Shown: positions 7,237 to 21,589 of the stretch, in pieces | Layout: every line of letters starts with the position of its first letter | How positions within the stretch are numbered: position 1 is the stretch's first letter | Origin: Lysobacter helvus | Lineage (GTDB): Bacteria; Pseudomonadota; Gammaproteobacteria; Xanthomonadales; Xanthomonadaceae | Assembly (NCBI RefSeq): GCF_018406645.1 | Contig: NZ_AP024546.1 | Span: 2,418,001 to 2,482,000 of the forward strand | Direction of reading: 5' to 3' | Length of the DNA: 64,000 bases | Program-made: the position numbers and the translations under genes | Notes under the pieces: generated by a model | The model's input: the letters and a program-made list of their open reading frames with translations, nothing else | What the model was told of the DNA's origin: nothing | Databases searched by the model: none

Positions 7237-7995
7237 TTACTTCCCGAGTCGTGCGATCAACGCACGCAACCCGGCCTGCGTGTCGGGCGCGCTCCATGCA
7301 TCGATGAAGCGGGAAAGCCCGATGCGTTCCGGCTGCATCGCCGCGACGACATCCGCGCGCGCGATCGCACGCGTTTCCAGCACGGGCTGGCGCGGCAAGG
7401 CGAGCAGCGCTTCCAGCCACACGTGCGCGCGCTTGACGACTTCATCGACGCTGGCGAGTTCATCGACCAGGCCGATGTCGAACGCGCGCTGCGCGTCCAC
7501 CATCTCGCCTCCGACCAGCAAACGCTCCGCGCGCTGCGGCCCGACCATGCGGCGCATCAAGTACTGGATGCCTTCCGGCGCGACGAGGCCCACCTGCGTT
7601 TCGTTGAGCCCGATGCGATACAGCCCGTCGGCCATGACGCGATAGTCGCAGCACAACGCGAGCACGCAGCCACCGGCGGGCGCATGGCCGGCGAGCGCGG
7701 CCACGACCGGCACCGGCGATTCGGCGAGCGCGCGCGCGGCACCGAAGAAGGCTTCCCACGCTTGCAGCAGTGCAGCGCGGTCATCGCCCAGGCTCAGCAG
7801 GTGCGGCACATCGAGGCCGGCGGAAAACACCTTGGGGCCGCCCGACAGCACGATGCCTGCAGCGCCACCGGCGATGGCCTCGGCGAGCGCGTTGCGCAGG
7901 TCCGTGCACAGCTGCGGGTTCAAGGCATTGACCGGCGGGCGCGCGAGTTTCAGTTCGACGATCGAGCCGTGCGTGGTGCGTTCGATGAGCGACAT
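7237..7995 (-). CDS. Enoyl-CoA hydratase/isomerase family protein (second paralogue)
   Basis: 252 aa crotonase-fold protein. Oxyanion motifs are present as KVFSAGLDVPHLL and AGHAPAGGCVLALCCDYRVMA. The second catalytic Glu of hydratases is only weakly preserved (ETQVGLVAPEGI), pointing to an isomerase or another crotonase chemistry rather than a classical hydratase. Divergent from the PCu(A)C gene; convergent with sseA with no gap. Confidence 0.83.
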   Translation of the reverse strand: MSLIERTTHGSIVELKLARPPVNALNPQLCTDLRNALAEAIAGGAAGIVLSGGPKVFSAGLDVPHLLSLGDDRAALLQAWEAFFGAARALAESPVPVVAALAGHAPAGGCVLALCCDYRVMADGLYRIGLNETQVGLVAPEGIQYLMRRMVGPQRAERLLVGGEMVDAQRAFDIGLVDELASVDEVVKRAHVWLEALLALPRQPVLETRAIARADVVAAMQPERIGLSRFIDAWSAPDTQAGLRALIARLGK

Positions 7996-8037
7996 GCGGG
8001 CATCCGGTGCGTGGGGTCGGCCGGTATCATAGGCCGC

Positions 8038-8499
8038 ATGAAAAACGTCCGCCTCGCACCGTTCGCTGCCGTCCTCGTCCTGTCGTTCCTGGCCCCGGCC
8101 TGCGCGAAGCAGCCGACCGCCGCGGCCGCCTGCGTGCCGGTCGTGCGCGACGGGTGGATCCGCCTGGTGCCGGGGATGGATTCGATGCAGGCGGGCTTCG
8201 GCCGCATCGAGAACCGCTGCGCCACGCCCGCGACGATCGTCGGCGCGCGCAGTCCCGCGCACGGCATGGCCGAGTTGCACGAGACGAAGATCATCGATGG
8301 CGTGAACCGCATGCGGGCGGTGCCGACGCTACGCATCGCGCCGGATGACGCGGCGGTGCTGAAGCCGGGTGGGTTGCACCTGATGCTGATGGAAGCGCGC
8401 GCGCCGCTGAAGGCGGGCAGCAAGGTGGCGATCGAATTCCCGCTGCAGGATGGGCGGGTGGTGCGGGGGGAATTTGTGGTGAAGGCACCGGGCGAATAA
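8038..8499 (+). CDS. Periplasmic copper chaperone PCu(A)C family (DUF461)
   Basis: 153 aa. N-terminal export signal with a possible lipobox (FLAPAC). The copper-binding set H-x-M ... M ... H-x-M is visible as AHGMAELHE, NRMR and GGLHLMLME. Homologues deliver Cu(I) to the CuA site of cytochrome oxidase or scavenge periplasmic copper. No Shine-Dalgarno precedes ATG, while TATCAT lies 7 nt upstream, suggesting a leaderless mRNA. No cytochrome oxidase genes are nearby. Confidence 0.85.
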   Translation: MKNVRLAPFAAVLVLSFLAPACAKQPTAAAACVPVVRDGWIRLVPGMDSMQAGFGRIENRCATPATIVGARSPAHGMAELHETKIIDGVNRMRAVPTLRIAPDDAAVLKPGGLHLMLMEARAPLKAGSKVAIEFPLQDGRVVRGEFVVKAPGE

Positions 8500-8515
8500 G
8501 AGCGCCCCCTCCCAG

Positions 8516-8540
8516 CCTCCCCCGACGGTGTCGGGGGAGG
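8516..8540. repeat. Strong hairpin between convergent genes
   Basis: CCTCCCCCGAC-GGT-GTCGGGGGAGG, an 11-bp perfect stem. It lacks a T-run, but it lies between the convergent PCu(A)C and thioesterase stops and may act as an mRNA 3' end or REP-like element. Confidence 0.55.
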
Positions 8541-8548
8541 AGCAAAAA

Positions 8549-8952
8549 CTAGCTCGCCATCTCCCGCACGGCATCCGGCAACGGAATCGGGCGGCCGCTC
8601 GCGCGTTCGATCCACACCATCACCACGTGGCCGTCGGCGTACAGCGTCTTGCCGTCCTCCGACACGATGCGATGGCCCAGCGTCGCGCTGGTGTTGCCCA
8701 CGCGATCGGCATACAGCTCGACGACCACGTTCGCCGGATACGGGATCGGCATCTTGTAGTTCATCTGCACCGCAGCCAGCAGCGGTGCCATCGTGTCATC
8801 CATCCATGCGCGGTCGAGCGATTCGAACCAGCGGATGCGCGCCTCTTCCAGGTAGGTCATGAAGTTGGCGTTGTTGACGTGGTTGAACGCGTCCAGGTCG
8901 CGCCAGCGCAACGCCATCGGCATGCGGAACAGCAGCTTGTGCGGCGTGTCCG

Positions 8953-8956
<4 letters not shown>
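8549..8956 (-). CDS. Acyl-CoA thioesterase, hotdog fold (4HBT)
   Basis: 135 aa. [23 protein letters not shown] contains the D-x-x-x-HVNN active-site helix of 4-hydroxybenzoyl-CoA thioesterase/YbgC-type enzymes, which hydrolyse acyl-CoA thioesters. Its ATG overlaps the uvrA stop by four bases (ATGA), making it the second gene of a uvrA operon. The substrate is not identifiable. Confidence 0.88.
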
Positions 8957-11955
<2,999 letters not shown>

Positions 11956-12135
11956 CGAGTGTCGGGATCCGTGGGGTGGGTGCGTGGGGGCGGGCGGCCC
12001 GGGGAACAGGGGAGCCTAGCGAGGAGGGGAGGTGGGGGCAAATCCCCGCAAACCCAGTCTGGGCGCGGCCGGTCGCAGGGGCTGCGACCTGAAGCAGTCA
12101 GGTGGGCGGATCGGGGCCGGATCGGGCCCCCGGGG

Positions 12136-12164
12136 TTGTTCCAAGCGACTGATTCCCCTAGAAT
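12136..12164 (+). promoter_or_regulatory. Sigma70-type promoter of rplU-rpmA
   Basis: TTGTTC (12136-12141), a 17-bp spacer and TAGAAT (12159-12164), about 65 bp before the rplU ATG. Confidence 0.55.
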
Positions 12165-12228
12165 CCCGCGGCTGTCCGCCCTCGAAGGCGGTCAGAGCGA
12201 CCACAATAACTACAGAGGAAGTCTGGTC

Positions 12229-12549
12229 ATGTACGCAGTACTGGTCACCGGCGGTAAGCAATACCGCGTGATGAAGGGCGAGACGCTGCGCGTCGAACTG
12301 CTCGACATCGAAGCCGGCAAGGAGATCACGTTCGACAACGTGCTCATGCTGGGCGACGGCGAAGGCGTCAAGCTCGGCGACGCGCTCAAGGGCGCCAGCG
12401 TCACCGCCACCGTCAAGGGGCACGGCCGCGCCGACAAGGTGCGCATCGTGAAGTTCCGCCGCCGCAAGCACCATCGCAAGCAGATGGGCCACCGGCAGCA
12501 TTACACCGAAATCGAGATCACCGGCATCGCCGGTGGCGACAAGAAGTAA
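12229..12549 (+). CDS. rplU: 50S ribosomal protein L21
   Basis: 106 aa. It opens [14 protein letters not shown] and has the [21 protein letters not shown] rRNA-binding region typical of bL21. GAGGAA lies about 8 nt upstream of the ATG. First gene of the conserved rplU-rpmA-obgE cluster. Confidence 0.98.
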   Translation: MYAVLVTGGKQYRVMKGETLRVELLDIEAGKEITFDNVLMLGDGEGVKLGDALKGASVTATVKGHGRADKVRIVKFRRRKHHRKQMGHRQHYTEIEITGIAGGDKK

Positions 12550-12561
12550 GGAGCAGCAGCC

Positions 12562-12816
12562 ATGGCACATAAAAAGGGCGTAGGTTCCTCGCGCAACGGC
12601 CGCGACTCCAACCCGAAGTTCCTGGGCGTGAAGCTGTACGGCGGCCAGGCCGTCGACGCGGGCAACATCATCGTTCGCCAGCGCGGCACGCAGTTCCACC
12701 CGGGCATGGGCGTCGGCCTCGGCCGCGACCACACCCTGTTCGCGCTGATAGACGGCAAGGTCGAGTTCTCGACCAAGGGCCCGAAGAAGCGCCGCACCGT
12801 CAGCGTCGTCGCGTAA
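12562..12816 (+). CDS. rpmA: 50S ribosomal protein L27
   Basis: 84 aa. [19 protein letters not shown] start and [17 protein letters not shown] are hallmark bL27 motifs; the N-terminal tail reaches the peptidyl-transferase centre. It sits 12 bp after rplU, preceded by AAGGAG. Confidence 0.98.
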   Translation: MAHKKGVGSSRNGRDSNPKFLGVKLYGGQAVDAGNIIVRQRGTQFHPGMGVGLGRDHTLFALIDGKVEFSTKGPKKRRTVSVVA

Positions 12817-12839
12817 ATTTGACGACCCGGTGTGCGACG

Positions 12840-12868
12840 AACCCCGCTCCGGCGGGGTTCTTCGTTTT
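12840..12868 (+). terminator. Terminator after rpmA
   Basis: AACCCCGC-TCCG-GCGGGGTT stem followed by CTTCGTTTT; it separates rplU-rpmA from obgE. Confidence 0.75.
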
Positions 12869-12870
12869 GA

Positions 12871-13968
<1,098 letters not shown>

Positions 13969-13978
13969 TTCGCGGGCA

Positions 13979-14008
13979 ACAAAAAACCCGGCCGAGGCCG
14001 GGTTCTTC
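13979..14008 (-). terminator. Terminator between convergent obgE and rpsT
   Basis: AACCCGGCC/GGCCGGGTT stem (13985-14004). On the minus strand it is followed by TTTTTTGTT, so it mainly serves rpsT; the plus-strand tail is weaker (TTCTTC). Confidence 0.75.
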
Positions 14009-14032
14009 GTGACGGCGGCTGCGGCGCCTGGA

Positions 14033-14302
14033 TCAGGCGGCCTGCAGGGCCTTGATGCGCGCCGTGAGGCGGCTCTTGTGGCGGGCGGCCTTGTTCTTGT
14101 GGATCAGGCCACGGCTGCTGAAGCGATCGAGGATCGGCTGGGCGACGACGAACGCGGCCTGGGCGGCAGCGGCATCGTTGGCGTCGAGGGCCTTGAGCAC
14201 TTTCTTGACGGCGGTGCGGAGCATCGAGCGCTGGGCGGCATTGCGGGCGTTGCGCACGACGGTCTGCTTGGCGCGCTTCTTTGCGGACTTGATATTGGCC
14301 AC
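14033..14302 (-). CDS. rpsT: 30S ribosomal protein S20
   Basis: 89 aa. It opens (M)[12 protein letters not shown] and is a basic helical protein with the family ending [19 protein letters not shown]. The start codon is GTG with AGGA 8-9 nt upstream. Convergent with obgE and divergent from murJ, the usual rpsT-murJ-ribF neighbourhood. Confidence 0.97.
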   Translation of the reverse strand: MANIKSAKKRAKQTVVRNARNAAQRSMLRTAVKKVLKALDANDAAAAQAAFVVAQPILDRFSSRGLIHKNKAARHKSRLTARIKALQAA

Positions 14303-14433
14303 GACTGGAATCCTGGGGTGCAGATGTTGGAATTAGGGGTGTCGACGGGGGCGCTGAAGAGCTGGGCCGGCCCGACGAAGCGCGGAAGTATGGGCGGATC
14401 AGGTACTTGCGTCAACCCGCCGGGGGATTTCCG

Positions 14434-16053
14434 ATGACGGCCGCTGCCCACAAGCCCCGGATGATGCGGGGCCTGCTGTCCTTCGGCAGCATGACGATGG
14501 TCAGCCGGGTGTTCGGCCTGGTGCGGGACGTGGCCATCACGCACGTCTTCGGCGCCAATGCGGGCACCGACGCCTTCTGGGTGGCCTTCCGCATCCCGAA
14601 CTTCATGCGGCGGCTGTTCGCCGAGGGGTCGTTCTCCACGGCGTTCGTCCCGGTGTTCACCGAGATCAAGGAGAAGCGGACCCACGCGGAGTTGAAGGAA
14701 CTGGTCTCCCGCACGGCGGGCACCCTGGGCGCCGTCCTGCTGCTGATCGTCGCGCTGGGGATGATCTTCGCGCCCCAGGTCGCCACGCTGTTCTCGGGCG
14801 GGGAGGCGCGGGACCCGGACAAGTTCACCCTCACCGTCGAGCTGCTGCGCCTCACGTTCCCGTTCCTGCTGTTCGTTTCGCTCACCGCGCTCGCGGGCGG
14901 GGCGCTCAACAGCTTCCACAAGTTCGCGATGCCGGCGCTGACGCCGGTGATCCTCAACCTGTGCATGATCGCCGGCGCCCTGTGGCTGTCGCCGAAGCTC
15001 GAGGTGCCGATCCTCGCGCTGGGCTGGGCGGTGTTCTTCGCGGGCATCCTGCAGTTGCTGTTCCAGTTGCCGCAGCTGGCGAAGCTGGACCTGCTGGCGC
15101 TGCCGAAGTGGGGCGGCTCGCATCCGGACGTGCGCAAGGTCATGCGCCTGATGGTGCCGACGCTGTTCGGTTCGTCGATCGCGCAGATCAATTTGTTGCT
15201 CGATACGGTGATCGCCGCGCTGCTGGTCGCCGGTTCGCAGACCTGGCTCTCGCAGGCCGATCGCTTCCTCGAACTGCCCCTGGGCGTGTTCGGCGTCGCG
15301 CTGGGCACCGTGATCCTGCCCTCGCTCGCGCGCCACCACATCAACACCGACCGCGCCGGCTTCTCCAATGCGCTCGACTGGGGCCTGCGCATCACGCTGA
15401 TGATCGCGATGCCCGCGATGATCGGCCTGATGCTGCTCGCGATCCCGCTGGTCTCCACATTGTTCCAGCACGGCGCGTTCACCAGCTTCGACACGCGCAT
15501 GGCGGCACTGTCGGTGTTCGGCCTGAGCTTCGGCCTGCCGGCCTTCGCGCTGGTGAAGGTGGTGCTGCCGGCGTTCTACGCGCGCCAGGACACCAAGACC
15601 CCGATGCGCGCCGGCGTGGCCTCGCTGATCGCCAACATGGTGTTCAACGGCCTGTTCCTCGCGATCCTCTACGTGCTGTGGGTGCCGGCGGAATTGCAGC
15701 AGGGCCCGATCCTGGTCGCGCTGGCCAAGCAGCCGGGCCTGCATTTCGCGCTGGGCCTGGCGAGCGCGGTGGCGAGTTACCTCAACCTGGCGCTGCTGTG
15801 GCGCTGGCTGCGGAAAGCGGGCGTGTACGAGCGGCGGCCGGGGTGGGGCGGATTCACGCTGCGCCTGCTGGTGGCCTGCAGCACGATGACCTGCGCGCTG
15901 CTGATCGGCCTGCATTTCGCGCCCGATTTCACGGCGGTGGCGTTCTGGACGCGCGTGGGCTGGCTCACCGCGCTGGTCGCGGCCGGGGTCGCGGCCTATG
16001 CGATGGCGTGGATCGCGCTGGGCTTCCGCCTGGCCGATCTGCGCGAGCACTGA
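14434..16053 (+). CDS. murJ: Lipid II flippase MurJ
   Basis: 539 aa polytopic inner-membrane protein (about 14 TM helices) of the MOP superfamily that flips lipid II for peptidoglycan synthesis. Family stretches include VSRVFGLVRD, NAGTDAFWVAFRIPN, RRLFAEGSFSTAFVP and PLGVFGVALGTVILP. The ATG at 14434 is preferred, with GGGGGA about 7 nt upstream. The following ribF begins 18 bp after the stop. Confidence 0.97.
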   Translation: MTAAAHKPRMMRGLLSFGSMTMVSRVFGLVRDVAITHVFGANAGTDAFWVAFRIPNFMRRLFAEGSFSTAFVPVFTEIKEKRTHAELKELVSRTAGTLGAVLLLIVALGMIFAPQVATLFSGGEARDPDKFTLTVELLRLTFPFLLFVSLTALAGGALNSFHKFAMPALTPVILNLCMIAGALWLSPKLEVPILALGWAVFFAGILQLLFQLPQLAKLDLLALPKWGGSHPDVRKVMRLMVPTLFGSSIAQINLLLDTVIAALLVAGSQTWLSQADRFLELPLGVFGVALGTVILPSLARHHINTDRAGFSNALDWGLRITLMIAMPAMIGLMLLAIPLVSTLFQHGAFTSFDTRMAALSVFGLSFGLPAFALVKVVLPAFYARQDTKTPMRAGVASLIANMVFNGLFLAILYVLWVPAELQQGPILVALAKQPGLHFALGLASAVASYLNLALLWRWLRKAGVYERRPGWGGFTLRLLVACSTMTCALLIGLHFAPDFTAVAFWTRVGWLTALVAAGVAAYAMAWIALGFRLADLREH

Positions 16054-16071
16054 CCTATACTCCCGCGTTCC

Positions 16072-17022
16072 ATGAGCAGGCTGTTCCGTGACGTCGAAGG
16101 CGGGCCCTTGTGCCCCCAAGGCAGCGTGGTCTGCATCGGCGCCTTCGACGGACTGCACCTCGGTCATCGCGCGCTGGTGCGCCGCGCGGTCGAGCGTGCG
16201 CGCGCCATCGGCGTGCCCGCGGTCGCGTTGAGTTTCGAACCGCTGCCGCGCGAATTCTTCCAGCCCGCCGATCCGCCGCCGCGCCTCACGCTGCCCCGCG
16301 CGAAATTCGAAGGCCTGCGCGACGCGGGCGTCGATGTCGTGGGCTTGCTGCGCTTCAACGCGCGCCTGGCCTCGATGGACGCCGAGCGCTTTGTGCGCGA
16401 GGTGCTGGTGCAACGCCTCGGCGCGCGCGAAATCTGGATCGGTCCCGATTTCCGCTTCGGCAAGGGCCGCACCGGCGATCTCGCCTTGCTGCAGCGCCTC
16501 GGGGCTGAACTCGGGTTCATCGCCGACACGATCCCGCAGGTGATGGTCGACGGCGAACGCGTCTCCAGCACGCGCATCCGCGGCGCGCTGCAGACCGGCG
16601 ACTTCGACACCGCCGCGCGCTTCCTCGGCCGTCGCTATGCGATCGCCGGCCGCGTCGTGCGCGGCAAGCAGCTCGGGCGCACGCTCGGCTATCCCACCGC
16701 CAACCTGCGCTACGGCGGCAAGCGCCCGCCGCTGCAGGGCATCTACGCGGTGCGGGTGCATGGCGATGGCTTGAATGCGCACGCCTCCGTCGCCAGTTTC
16801 GGCACTCGGCCGACGGTGGAAGGCATCGAGCCTTTGCTCGAAGCGCACCTGTTCGACTTCGACGGCGACCTGTACGGTCGCCGCATCGCCGTGGAGTTCG
16901 TGGCGCACCTGCGCGACGAGCTCACCTTCGCGGACCTGCCTTCGCTCGTCGTCCAGATGGATCGCGACGCGGCGCAGGCGCGCGACGTCCTCTCCCATTC
17001 CCCGCACCAGGCATTCGCGTGA
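16072..17022 (+). CDS. ribF: Bifunctional riboflavin kinase/FAD synthetase
   Basis: 316 aa. The N-terminal FAD synthetase domain has [15 protein letters not shown] (nucleotidyltransferase HxGH-type motif) and [11 protein letters not shown]. The C-terminal riboflavin kinase domain has [15 protein letters not shown]. Converts riboflavin to FMN and FAD. No clear Shine-Dalgarno is present; TATACT lies 10 nt before the ATG. The stop overlaps the ileS GTG start. No FMN riboswitch was seen. Confidence 0.97.
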   Translation: MSRLFRDVEGGPLCPQGSVVCIGAFDGLHLGHRALVRRAVERARAIGVPAVALSFEPLPREFFQPADPPPRLTLPRAKFEGLRDAGVDVVGLLRFNARLASMDAERFVREVLVQRLGAREIWIGPDFRFGKGRTGDLALLQRLGAELGFIADTIPQVMVDGERVSSTRIRGALQTGDFDTAARFLGRRYAIAGRVVRGKQLGRTLGYPTANLRYGGKRPPLQGIYAVRVHGDGLNAHASVASFGTRPTVEGIEPLLEAHLFDFDGDLYGRRIAVEFVAHLRDELTFADLPSLVVQMDRDAAQARDVLSHSPHQAFA

Positions 17023-19859
17023 CCACCGATTACAAGGCCACCATCCATTTGCCCGCGACGGACTTCCCGATGCGCGGCGACCTGCCCAAGCGCGAACCCG
17101 TCGCGCTCGCGCGCTGGGAAAGCGAGGGCCTGTACGCGCGCATCCGCGAACACGCCGCCGGCCGTCCCCTGTTCGTGCTGCACGACGGCCCGCCGTACGC
17201 CAACGGCGCGATCCACATCGGGCACGCGGTCAACAAGGTGCTCAAGGACATGGTGGTGAAGTCGAAGCTGCTGTCCGGCTTCGATGCGCCCTACGTGCCC
17301 GGCTGGGATTGCCACGGCCTGCCGATCGAACTCGTGGTCGAGAAGAAGTTCGGCAAGGTCGGCGACAAGCTCGACGCCGCCGCCTTCCGCGCGAAGTGCC
17401 GCGAATACGCCGGCGAGCAGATCGACGGCCAGCGTCGCGACTTCAAGCGCCTGGGCGTGGTCGGTCTCTGGGATCGTCCGTACCAGACCATGGATTTCCG
17501 CTACGAAGCGGACATGCTGCGCGCGCTGGCGAAGATCATCGAACGCGGGCACCTCGCGCGCGGCGTGAAGCCCGTGCACTGGTGCTTCGATTGCGGCTCG
17601 GCGCTCGCCGAGGCGGAGATCGAATACCAGGACAAGACCTCGCCTGCGATCGACGTCGCGTATCGCGCGCGGCAGCCGCAGGCGCTTGCTTCGGCGTTCG
17701 GCGTTGCGGTGCCGGAAGGCGTCGACGTCGCCGTGCCGATCTGGACCACCACGCCGTGGACGCTGCCCGCCAGCCTCGCGGTCACGCTGGGCCCGGAACT
17801 GGATTACGTGCTGGTCGAAGGCCCCGCGCGCGACGGCAATCGCCTGTGGCTGGTGCTCGCCGAAGCGCTCGCGGAGAAAGCGCTCGCGCGTTACGGCGTC
17901 ACCGATTACGTCGTGCATGCGCGTGCGCAGGGCGTGGAGCTCGAAGGCCAGCGCCTGCAGCATCCGTTCTACGACCGCGAGATCCCGCTGATCCTCGGCG
18001 ACCACGTGTCCGCCGAAGACGGCACCGGCGCCGTGCACACCGCGCCGGGCCACGGCCAGGAAGACTTCGCGGTCGGCCTGCGCTATGGCCTGACCGACAA
18101 CTACACCGCCGCGCAGATGAATCCCGTCGACGGCCGCGGCGTGTACCTGCCGTCCACGCCGCCCGCGGGCGACGTCGTGCTGGCGGGCATGCACATCTGG
18201 AAAGCGAACGACGCGATCGTCGACGTGCTGCGCGACAACCGTGCGCTGCTCGCCTTCGCCAAGCTCGTGCACAGCTATCCGCATTGCTGGCGCCACAAGA
18301 CGCCGGTGGCGTTCCGCGCCACGCCGCAGTGGTTCATCTCGATGGAACAGGCCGGCCTGCGCCGCGACGCGCTCAATGCGATCGGCAAGGTCGAATGGTT
18401 CCCGGGCTGGGGCGAAGCGCGCATCTTCGCGATGGTGGAAGGCCGCCCCGACTGGTGCATCTCGCGCCAGCGCACGTGGGGCGTGCCGATCGCGTTGTTC
18501 GTCGATCGCGAAACGGGCGAGCCGCATCCGGATTCGCCGGCGCTGATGCGCCAGGTGGCCGAGCGCGTCGAACGCGACGGCGTGGATGCCTGGTATTCGC
18601 TCGACGCGAAGGAACTGCTGGGCGCCACCGCGCACAAGTACGACAAGATCGTCGACATCCTGGACGTGTGGCTGGACTCGGGCGTGAGCCACGAGTGCGT
18701 GCTCGCGCAGCGTCCGGAAGACCAGCTGCGCAAGCCGGCCGACCTGTACCTCGAAGGCTCCGACCAGCATCGCGGCTGGTTCCAGTCGTCGCTGCTCACG
18801 GGCATCGCGATGGATGGCCACGCGCCGTATCGCCAGGTGCTCACGCACGGCTTCACGGTCGACCAGAACGGCCGGAAGATGTCGAAGTCGCTCGGCAACA
18901 CGATCGAGCCGCAGAAGGTCATCGACCAGATGGGCGCCGACGTGCTGCGCCTGTGGATCGCCTCCACCGACTACAGCAACGAAATCGCCGTGTCGGACGA
19001 GATCCTCAAGCGCACCGGCGACGTGTACCGCCGCATCCGCAACACCGCGCGCTTCCTGCTCGGCAACCTGCATGGCTTCGATCCGGCGCGCGACCTGCAG
19101 CCGCTCGAGGACATGGTGGCGCTGGATCGCTGGATCGTGCACCGCGCGCATGCGCTGCAACTCAAGCTCATCGCCGCGTACGCGCGCTACGACTTCGCGG
19201 AGATCGTGCAGGCGCTCGGCAACTTCTGCAGCGTGGACCTTGGTGCGTTGTACCTCGACGTCACCAAGGACCGCCTGTACACGCTGCGCGAGGATTCGCC
19301 CGCGCGGCGTTCGGCGCAGTCCGCGATGTACCGCATCAGCGAAGCGTTCGTGCGCTGGATCGCGCCGATCCTGTCGTTCACCGCCGACGAGATGTGGGCG
19401 CACGTGCCGGGCAAGCGGGAAGGGCACGTGCTCTTCGCCACCTGGTACGAAGGCCTCGCGCCGTTGCCCGACGACGCCCCGTTGTCGGTCGACGACATGG
19501 ACCGCCTGCTCGCGCTGCGCGACGACATCGCCAAGGTGCTCGAACCCATGCGCGCCGCCGGCGACATCGGCGCCGCGCTGGAAGCGGAGATCGGCCTGCG
19601 CTGCGGTGTCACGCAGCAGAACTGGCTCGCGCCCTTCGTCGACGAACTGCGCTTCCTGCTGATCAGCGGCGACGTGCAGCTCATCGCCGACGACGCCGCG
19701 AAGGACATCGCCATCACCGCCACGCGCACCGACAAGCCCAAGTGCGTGCGCTGCTGGCAGCACCGCGGCGACATCGGCAGCGTGGCCGCGCATCCCGAAC
19801 TGTGTGGCCGCTGCGTCTCCAACGTGGATGGCCCGGGCGAAACGAGGAAGTTCTTCTGA
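17019..19859 (+). CDS. ileS: Isoleucyl-tRNA synthetase
   Basis: 946 aa class I synthetase. HIGH motif at residues 66-69 ([11 protein letters not shown]), KMSKS near 620 ([11 protein letters not shown]), an editing (CP1) domain with [12 protein letters not shown], and a C-terminal zinc knuckle CVRCWQH...CGRC. The GTG start overlaps the ribF stop (GTGA). The ribF-ileS-lspA-ispH order is standard in gammaproteobacteria. Confidence 0.98.
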   Translation: MTTDYKATIHLPATDFPMRGDLPKREPVALARWESEGLYARIREHAAGRPLFVLHDGPPYANGAIHIGHAVNKVLKDMVVKSKLLSGFDAPYVPGWDCHGLPIELVVEKKFGKVGDKLDAAAFRAKCREYAGEQIDGQRRDFKRLGVVGLWDRPYQTMDFRYEADMLRALAKIIERGHLARGVKPVHWCFDCGSALAEAEIEYQDKTSPAIDVAYRARQPQALASAFGVAVPEGVDVAVPIWTTTPWTLPASLAVTLGPELDYVLVEGPARDGNRLWLVLAEALAEKALARYGVTDYVVHARAQGVELEGQRLQHPFYDREIPLILGDHVSAEDGTGAVHTAPGHGQEDFAVGLRYGLTDNYTAAQMNPVDGRGVYLPSTPPAGDVVLAGMHIWKANDAIVDVLRDNRALLAFAKLVHSYPHCWRHKTPVAFRATPQWFISMEQAGLRRDALNAIGKVEWFPGWGEARIFAMVEGRPDWCISRQRTWGVPIALFVDRETGEPHPDSPALMRQVAERVERDGVDAWYSLDAKELLGATAHKYDKIVDILDVWLDSGVSHECVLAQRPEDQLRKPADLYLEGSDQHRGWFQSSLLTGIAMDGHAPYRQVLTHGFTVDQNGRKMSKSLGNTIEPQKVIDQMGADVLRLWIASTDYSNEIAVSDEILKRTGDVYRRIRNTARFLLGNLHGFDPARDLQPLEDMVALDRWIVHRAHALQLKLIAAYARYDFAEIVQALGNFCSVDLGALYLDVTKDRLYTLREDSPARRSAQSAMYRISEAFVRWIAPILSFTADEMWAHVPGKREGHVLFATWYEGLAPLPDDAPLSVDDMDRLLALRDDIAKVLEPMRAAGDIGAALEAEIGLRCGVTQQNWLAPFVDELRFLLISGDVQLIADDAAKDIAITATRTDKPKCVRCWQHRGDIGSVAAHPELCGRCVSNVDGPGETRKFF

Positions 19860-20356
19860 TGCAGCAACGTCCCAACGCACTGCCGTGGCTGCTGGTCTCC
19901 GCCGCGGTGATCGGCCTCGACCAGCTGTCGAAGGCCTGGGTGCTCGCGCGCCTGCCCGAATACCAGGCCGTGCCCGTCATCGACGGGTTCTGGAACTGGT
20001 ACCGCAGCTACAACACCGGCGCCGCCTTCAGTTTCCTGAGCGAGGCGGGCGGCTGGCAGAAGTGGGTGTTCACCGCGCTGGCGTTCGGCGTGAGCGCGCT
20101 GCTGGCGTTCTGGCTCTCGCGCACCCCGCGCCACGACTGGCGCACGGCGCTGCCGTTCGCGCTGGTGATCGGCGGGGCGGTGGGCAACGTGATCGACCGC
20201 CTCCGCCACGGCCACGTGGTCGATTTCATCCAGTGGTATTGGCGCGACCACGCGTGGCCGGCCTTCAACATCGCCGACTCGGCGATCGTCTGCGGCGCCA
20301 TCGGGATCGCCCTGTTCGGCCTGCTGCACGGCAAGAAGGCGGGGAACGCGCGATAA
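19859..20356 (+). CDS. lspA: Lipoprotein signal peptidase (signal peptidase II)
   Basis: 165 aa inner-membrane aspartyl protease with four TM helices. The catalytic Asp motifs are [15 protein letters not shown] and [18 protein letters not shown] is also conserved. It releases signal peptides from prolipoproteins after lipidation. The start overlaps the ileS stop by one base (TGATG). Confidence 0.97.
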   Translation: MQQRPNALPWLLVSAAVIGLDQLSKAWVLARLPEYQAVPVIDGFWNWYRSYNTGAAFSFLSEAGGWQKWVFTALAFGVSALLAFWLSRTPRHDWRTALPFALVIGGAVGNVIDRLRHGHVVDFIQWYWRDHAWPAFNIADSAIVCGAIGIALFGLLHGKKAGNAR

Positions 20357-20367
20357 TCGCGCCCGCC

Positions 20368-21318
20368 ATGGACATCCTGCTCGCCAACCCGCGCGGTTTC
20401 TGCGCCGGCGTCGACCGCGCCATCGAGATCGTCAAACGCGCGCTCGAAACGCTGGGCGCGCCGATCTACGTGCGGCACGAAGTCGTGCACAACCGCTTCG
20501 TGGTCGACGACCTCAAGCATCGCGGCGCCGTGTTCGTCGAGGAACTGGACGAAGTGCCGGACAACGCGACGGTGATCTTCTCCGCGCATGGCGTGTCGCA
20601 GGCGGTGCGCCAGGAAGCCACGCGCCGCGGGCTGAAGGTGTTCGACGCCACGTGCCCGCTGGTGACCAAGGTGCACCTGGAAGTCGCGCGCCAATGCCGC
20701 GCCGGCCGCGACATGGTGCTGATCGGCCACGCCGGGCACCCGGAAGTGGAAGGCACGATGGGGCAGTGGAACGCGCAGGCCGGCACCGGGCGCATCTACC
20801 TCATCGAAAGCATCGACGACGTCGCGCGCCTGCACATCGGCCAGCCCGAGCATTGCTCGTACACCACGCAGACCACGCTGTCGGTGGACGACACGCGCAC
20901 CATCATCGACGCCCTGCGCACGCGTTTCCCGCACATCCAGGGCCCGAAGAACGACGACATCTGCTACGCCACGCAGAACCGCCAGGACGCCGTGCGCGAA
21001 CTCACGCGCGAATGCGACCTCGTGCTGGTCGTCGGTTCGCCCAACAGCTCCAATTCCAACCGCCTGCGCGAACTCGCCGAGCGCGAGGGCGTGGAAGCGC
21101 ACCTGATCGACGGCGCGAGCGAGATCGACCCGCGCTGGGTCGCGGGCCGCAAGCACATCGGCGTGACGGCGGGCGCCAGCGCGCCGGACGTCCTGGTCCG
21201 CGGCGTGATCGAACGCCTGCGCGAACTGGGCGCCGGTGGCGTCCGCGAGCTGTCCGGCGAACCCGAGGACATGGTGTTCGCGCTGCCGAAGGAGCTGCGG
21301 GTCACGCTGGTCGATTGA
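20368..21318 (+). CDS. ispH: 4-hydroxy-3-methylbut-2-enyl diphosphate reductase
   Basis: 316 aa [4Fe-4S] enzyme of the last MEP-pathway step (HMBPP to IPP/DMAPP). Cluster cysteines occur in [23 protein letters not shown] and the [10 protein letters not shown]-preceding region [12 protein letters not shown]. Substrate-binding HEVVHN, SAHGVS and TAGASAP are intact. It lies 11 bp after lspA, and its stop overlaps the predicted -35 of the tRNA promoter. Confidence 0.97.
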   Translation: MDILLANPRGFCAGVDRAIEIVKRALETLGAPIYVRHEVVHNRFVVDDLKHRGAVFVEELDEVPDNATVIFSAHGVSQAVRQEATRRGLKVFDATCPLVTKVHLEVARQCRAGRDMVLIGHAGHPEVEGTMGQWNAQAGTGRIYLIESIDDVARLHIGQPEHCSYTTQTTLSVDDTRTIIDALRTRFPHIQGPKNDDICYATQNRQDAVRELTRECDLVLVVGSPNSSNSNRLRELAEREGVEAHLIDGASEIDPRWVAGRKHIGVTAGASAPDVLVRGVIERLRELGAGGVRELSGEPEDMVFALPKELRVTLVD

Positions 21319-21344
21319 CCCGGCCACCCCCGCGCCCCTAGAAT
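21315..21344 (+). promoter_or_regulatory. Promoter of tRNA-Thr
   Basis: TTGACC (21315-21320, overlapping the ispH stop), an 18-bp spacer and TAGAAT (21339-21344), ending 10 bp before the mature tRNA. Confidence 0.65.
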
Positions 21345-21354
21345 TCACGCCCTC

Positions 21355-21430
21355 GCCGGAATAGCTCAGTTGGTAGAGCGGCGCATTCGTAATGCGTAGG
21401 TCGTAGGTTCGATTCCTATTTCCGGCACCA
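21355..21430 (+). tRNA. tRNA-Thr(CGT), CCA encoded
   Basis: 76 nt, foldable into a full cloverleaf. Acceptor GCCGGAA/TTCCGGC, D-stem GCTC/GAGC, anticodon loop TTCGTAA with anticodon CGT (34-36), T-arm GTAGG-TTCGATT-CCTAT, and a genome-encoded CCA end. It is closely similar to E. coli thrW, a tRNA used as a chromosomal attachment site for a mobile element. Confidence 0.97.
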
Positions 21431-21491
21431 GTAGAAACAAGGGCTTGCAGGGCACCACCTTGCAGGCCCTTTTTCTTTTTGCGCGCTGGGG
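21424..21491 (+). repeat. Direct repeat copy 1: tRNA 3' end plus terminator
   Basis: GGCACCAGTAGAAACAAGGG... through the terminator to GCGCGCTGGGG. About 68 bp, repeated with roughly 10 mismatches at 22449-22516. Confidence 0.8.
21441..21480 (+). terminator. Terminator of tRNA-Thr
   Basis: A 12-bp stem (21441-21452/21458-21469, loop CACCA) followed by TTTTTCTTTTT, 10 bp after the CCA end. Confidence 0.85.
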
Positions 21492-21589
21492 TCCATGTAC
21501 CCATCCCCTGAATTGGGTAGCGGTAAGCCCCCCTGCGTTGATGCATTGTGAGTGGCAAGCCGGGAATAGTCCGCAGCAATACATCTGAA

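Noticed and set aside
7237-7995. Pseudogene status for the second crotonase
   Set aside because: The frame is intact over full family length and oxyanion motifs are kept; only the catalytic Glu region differs.
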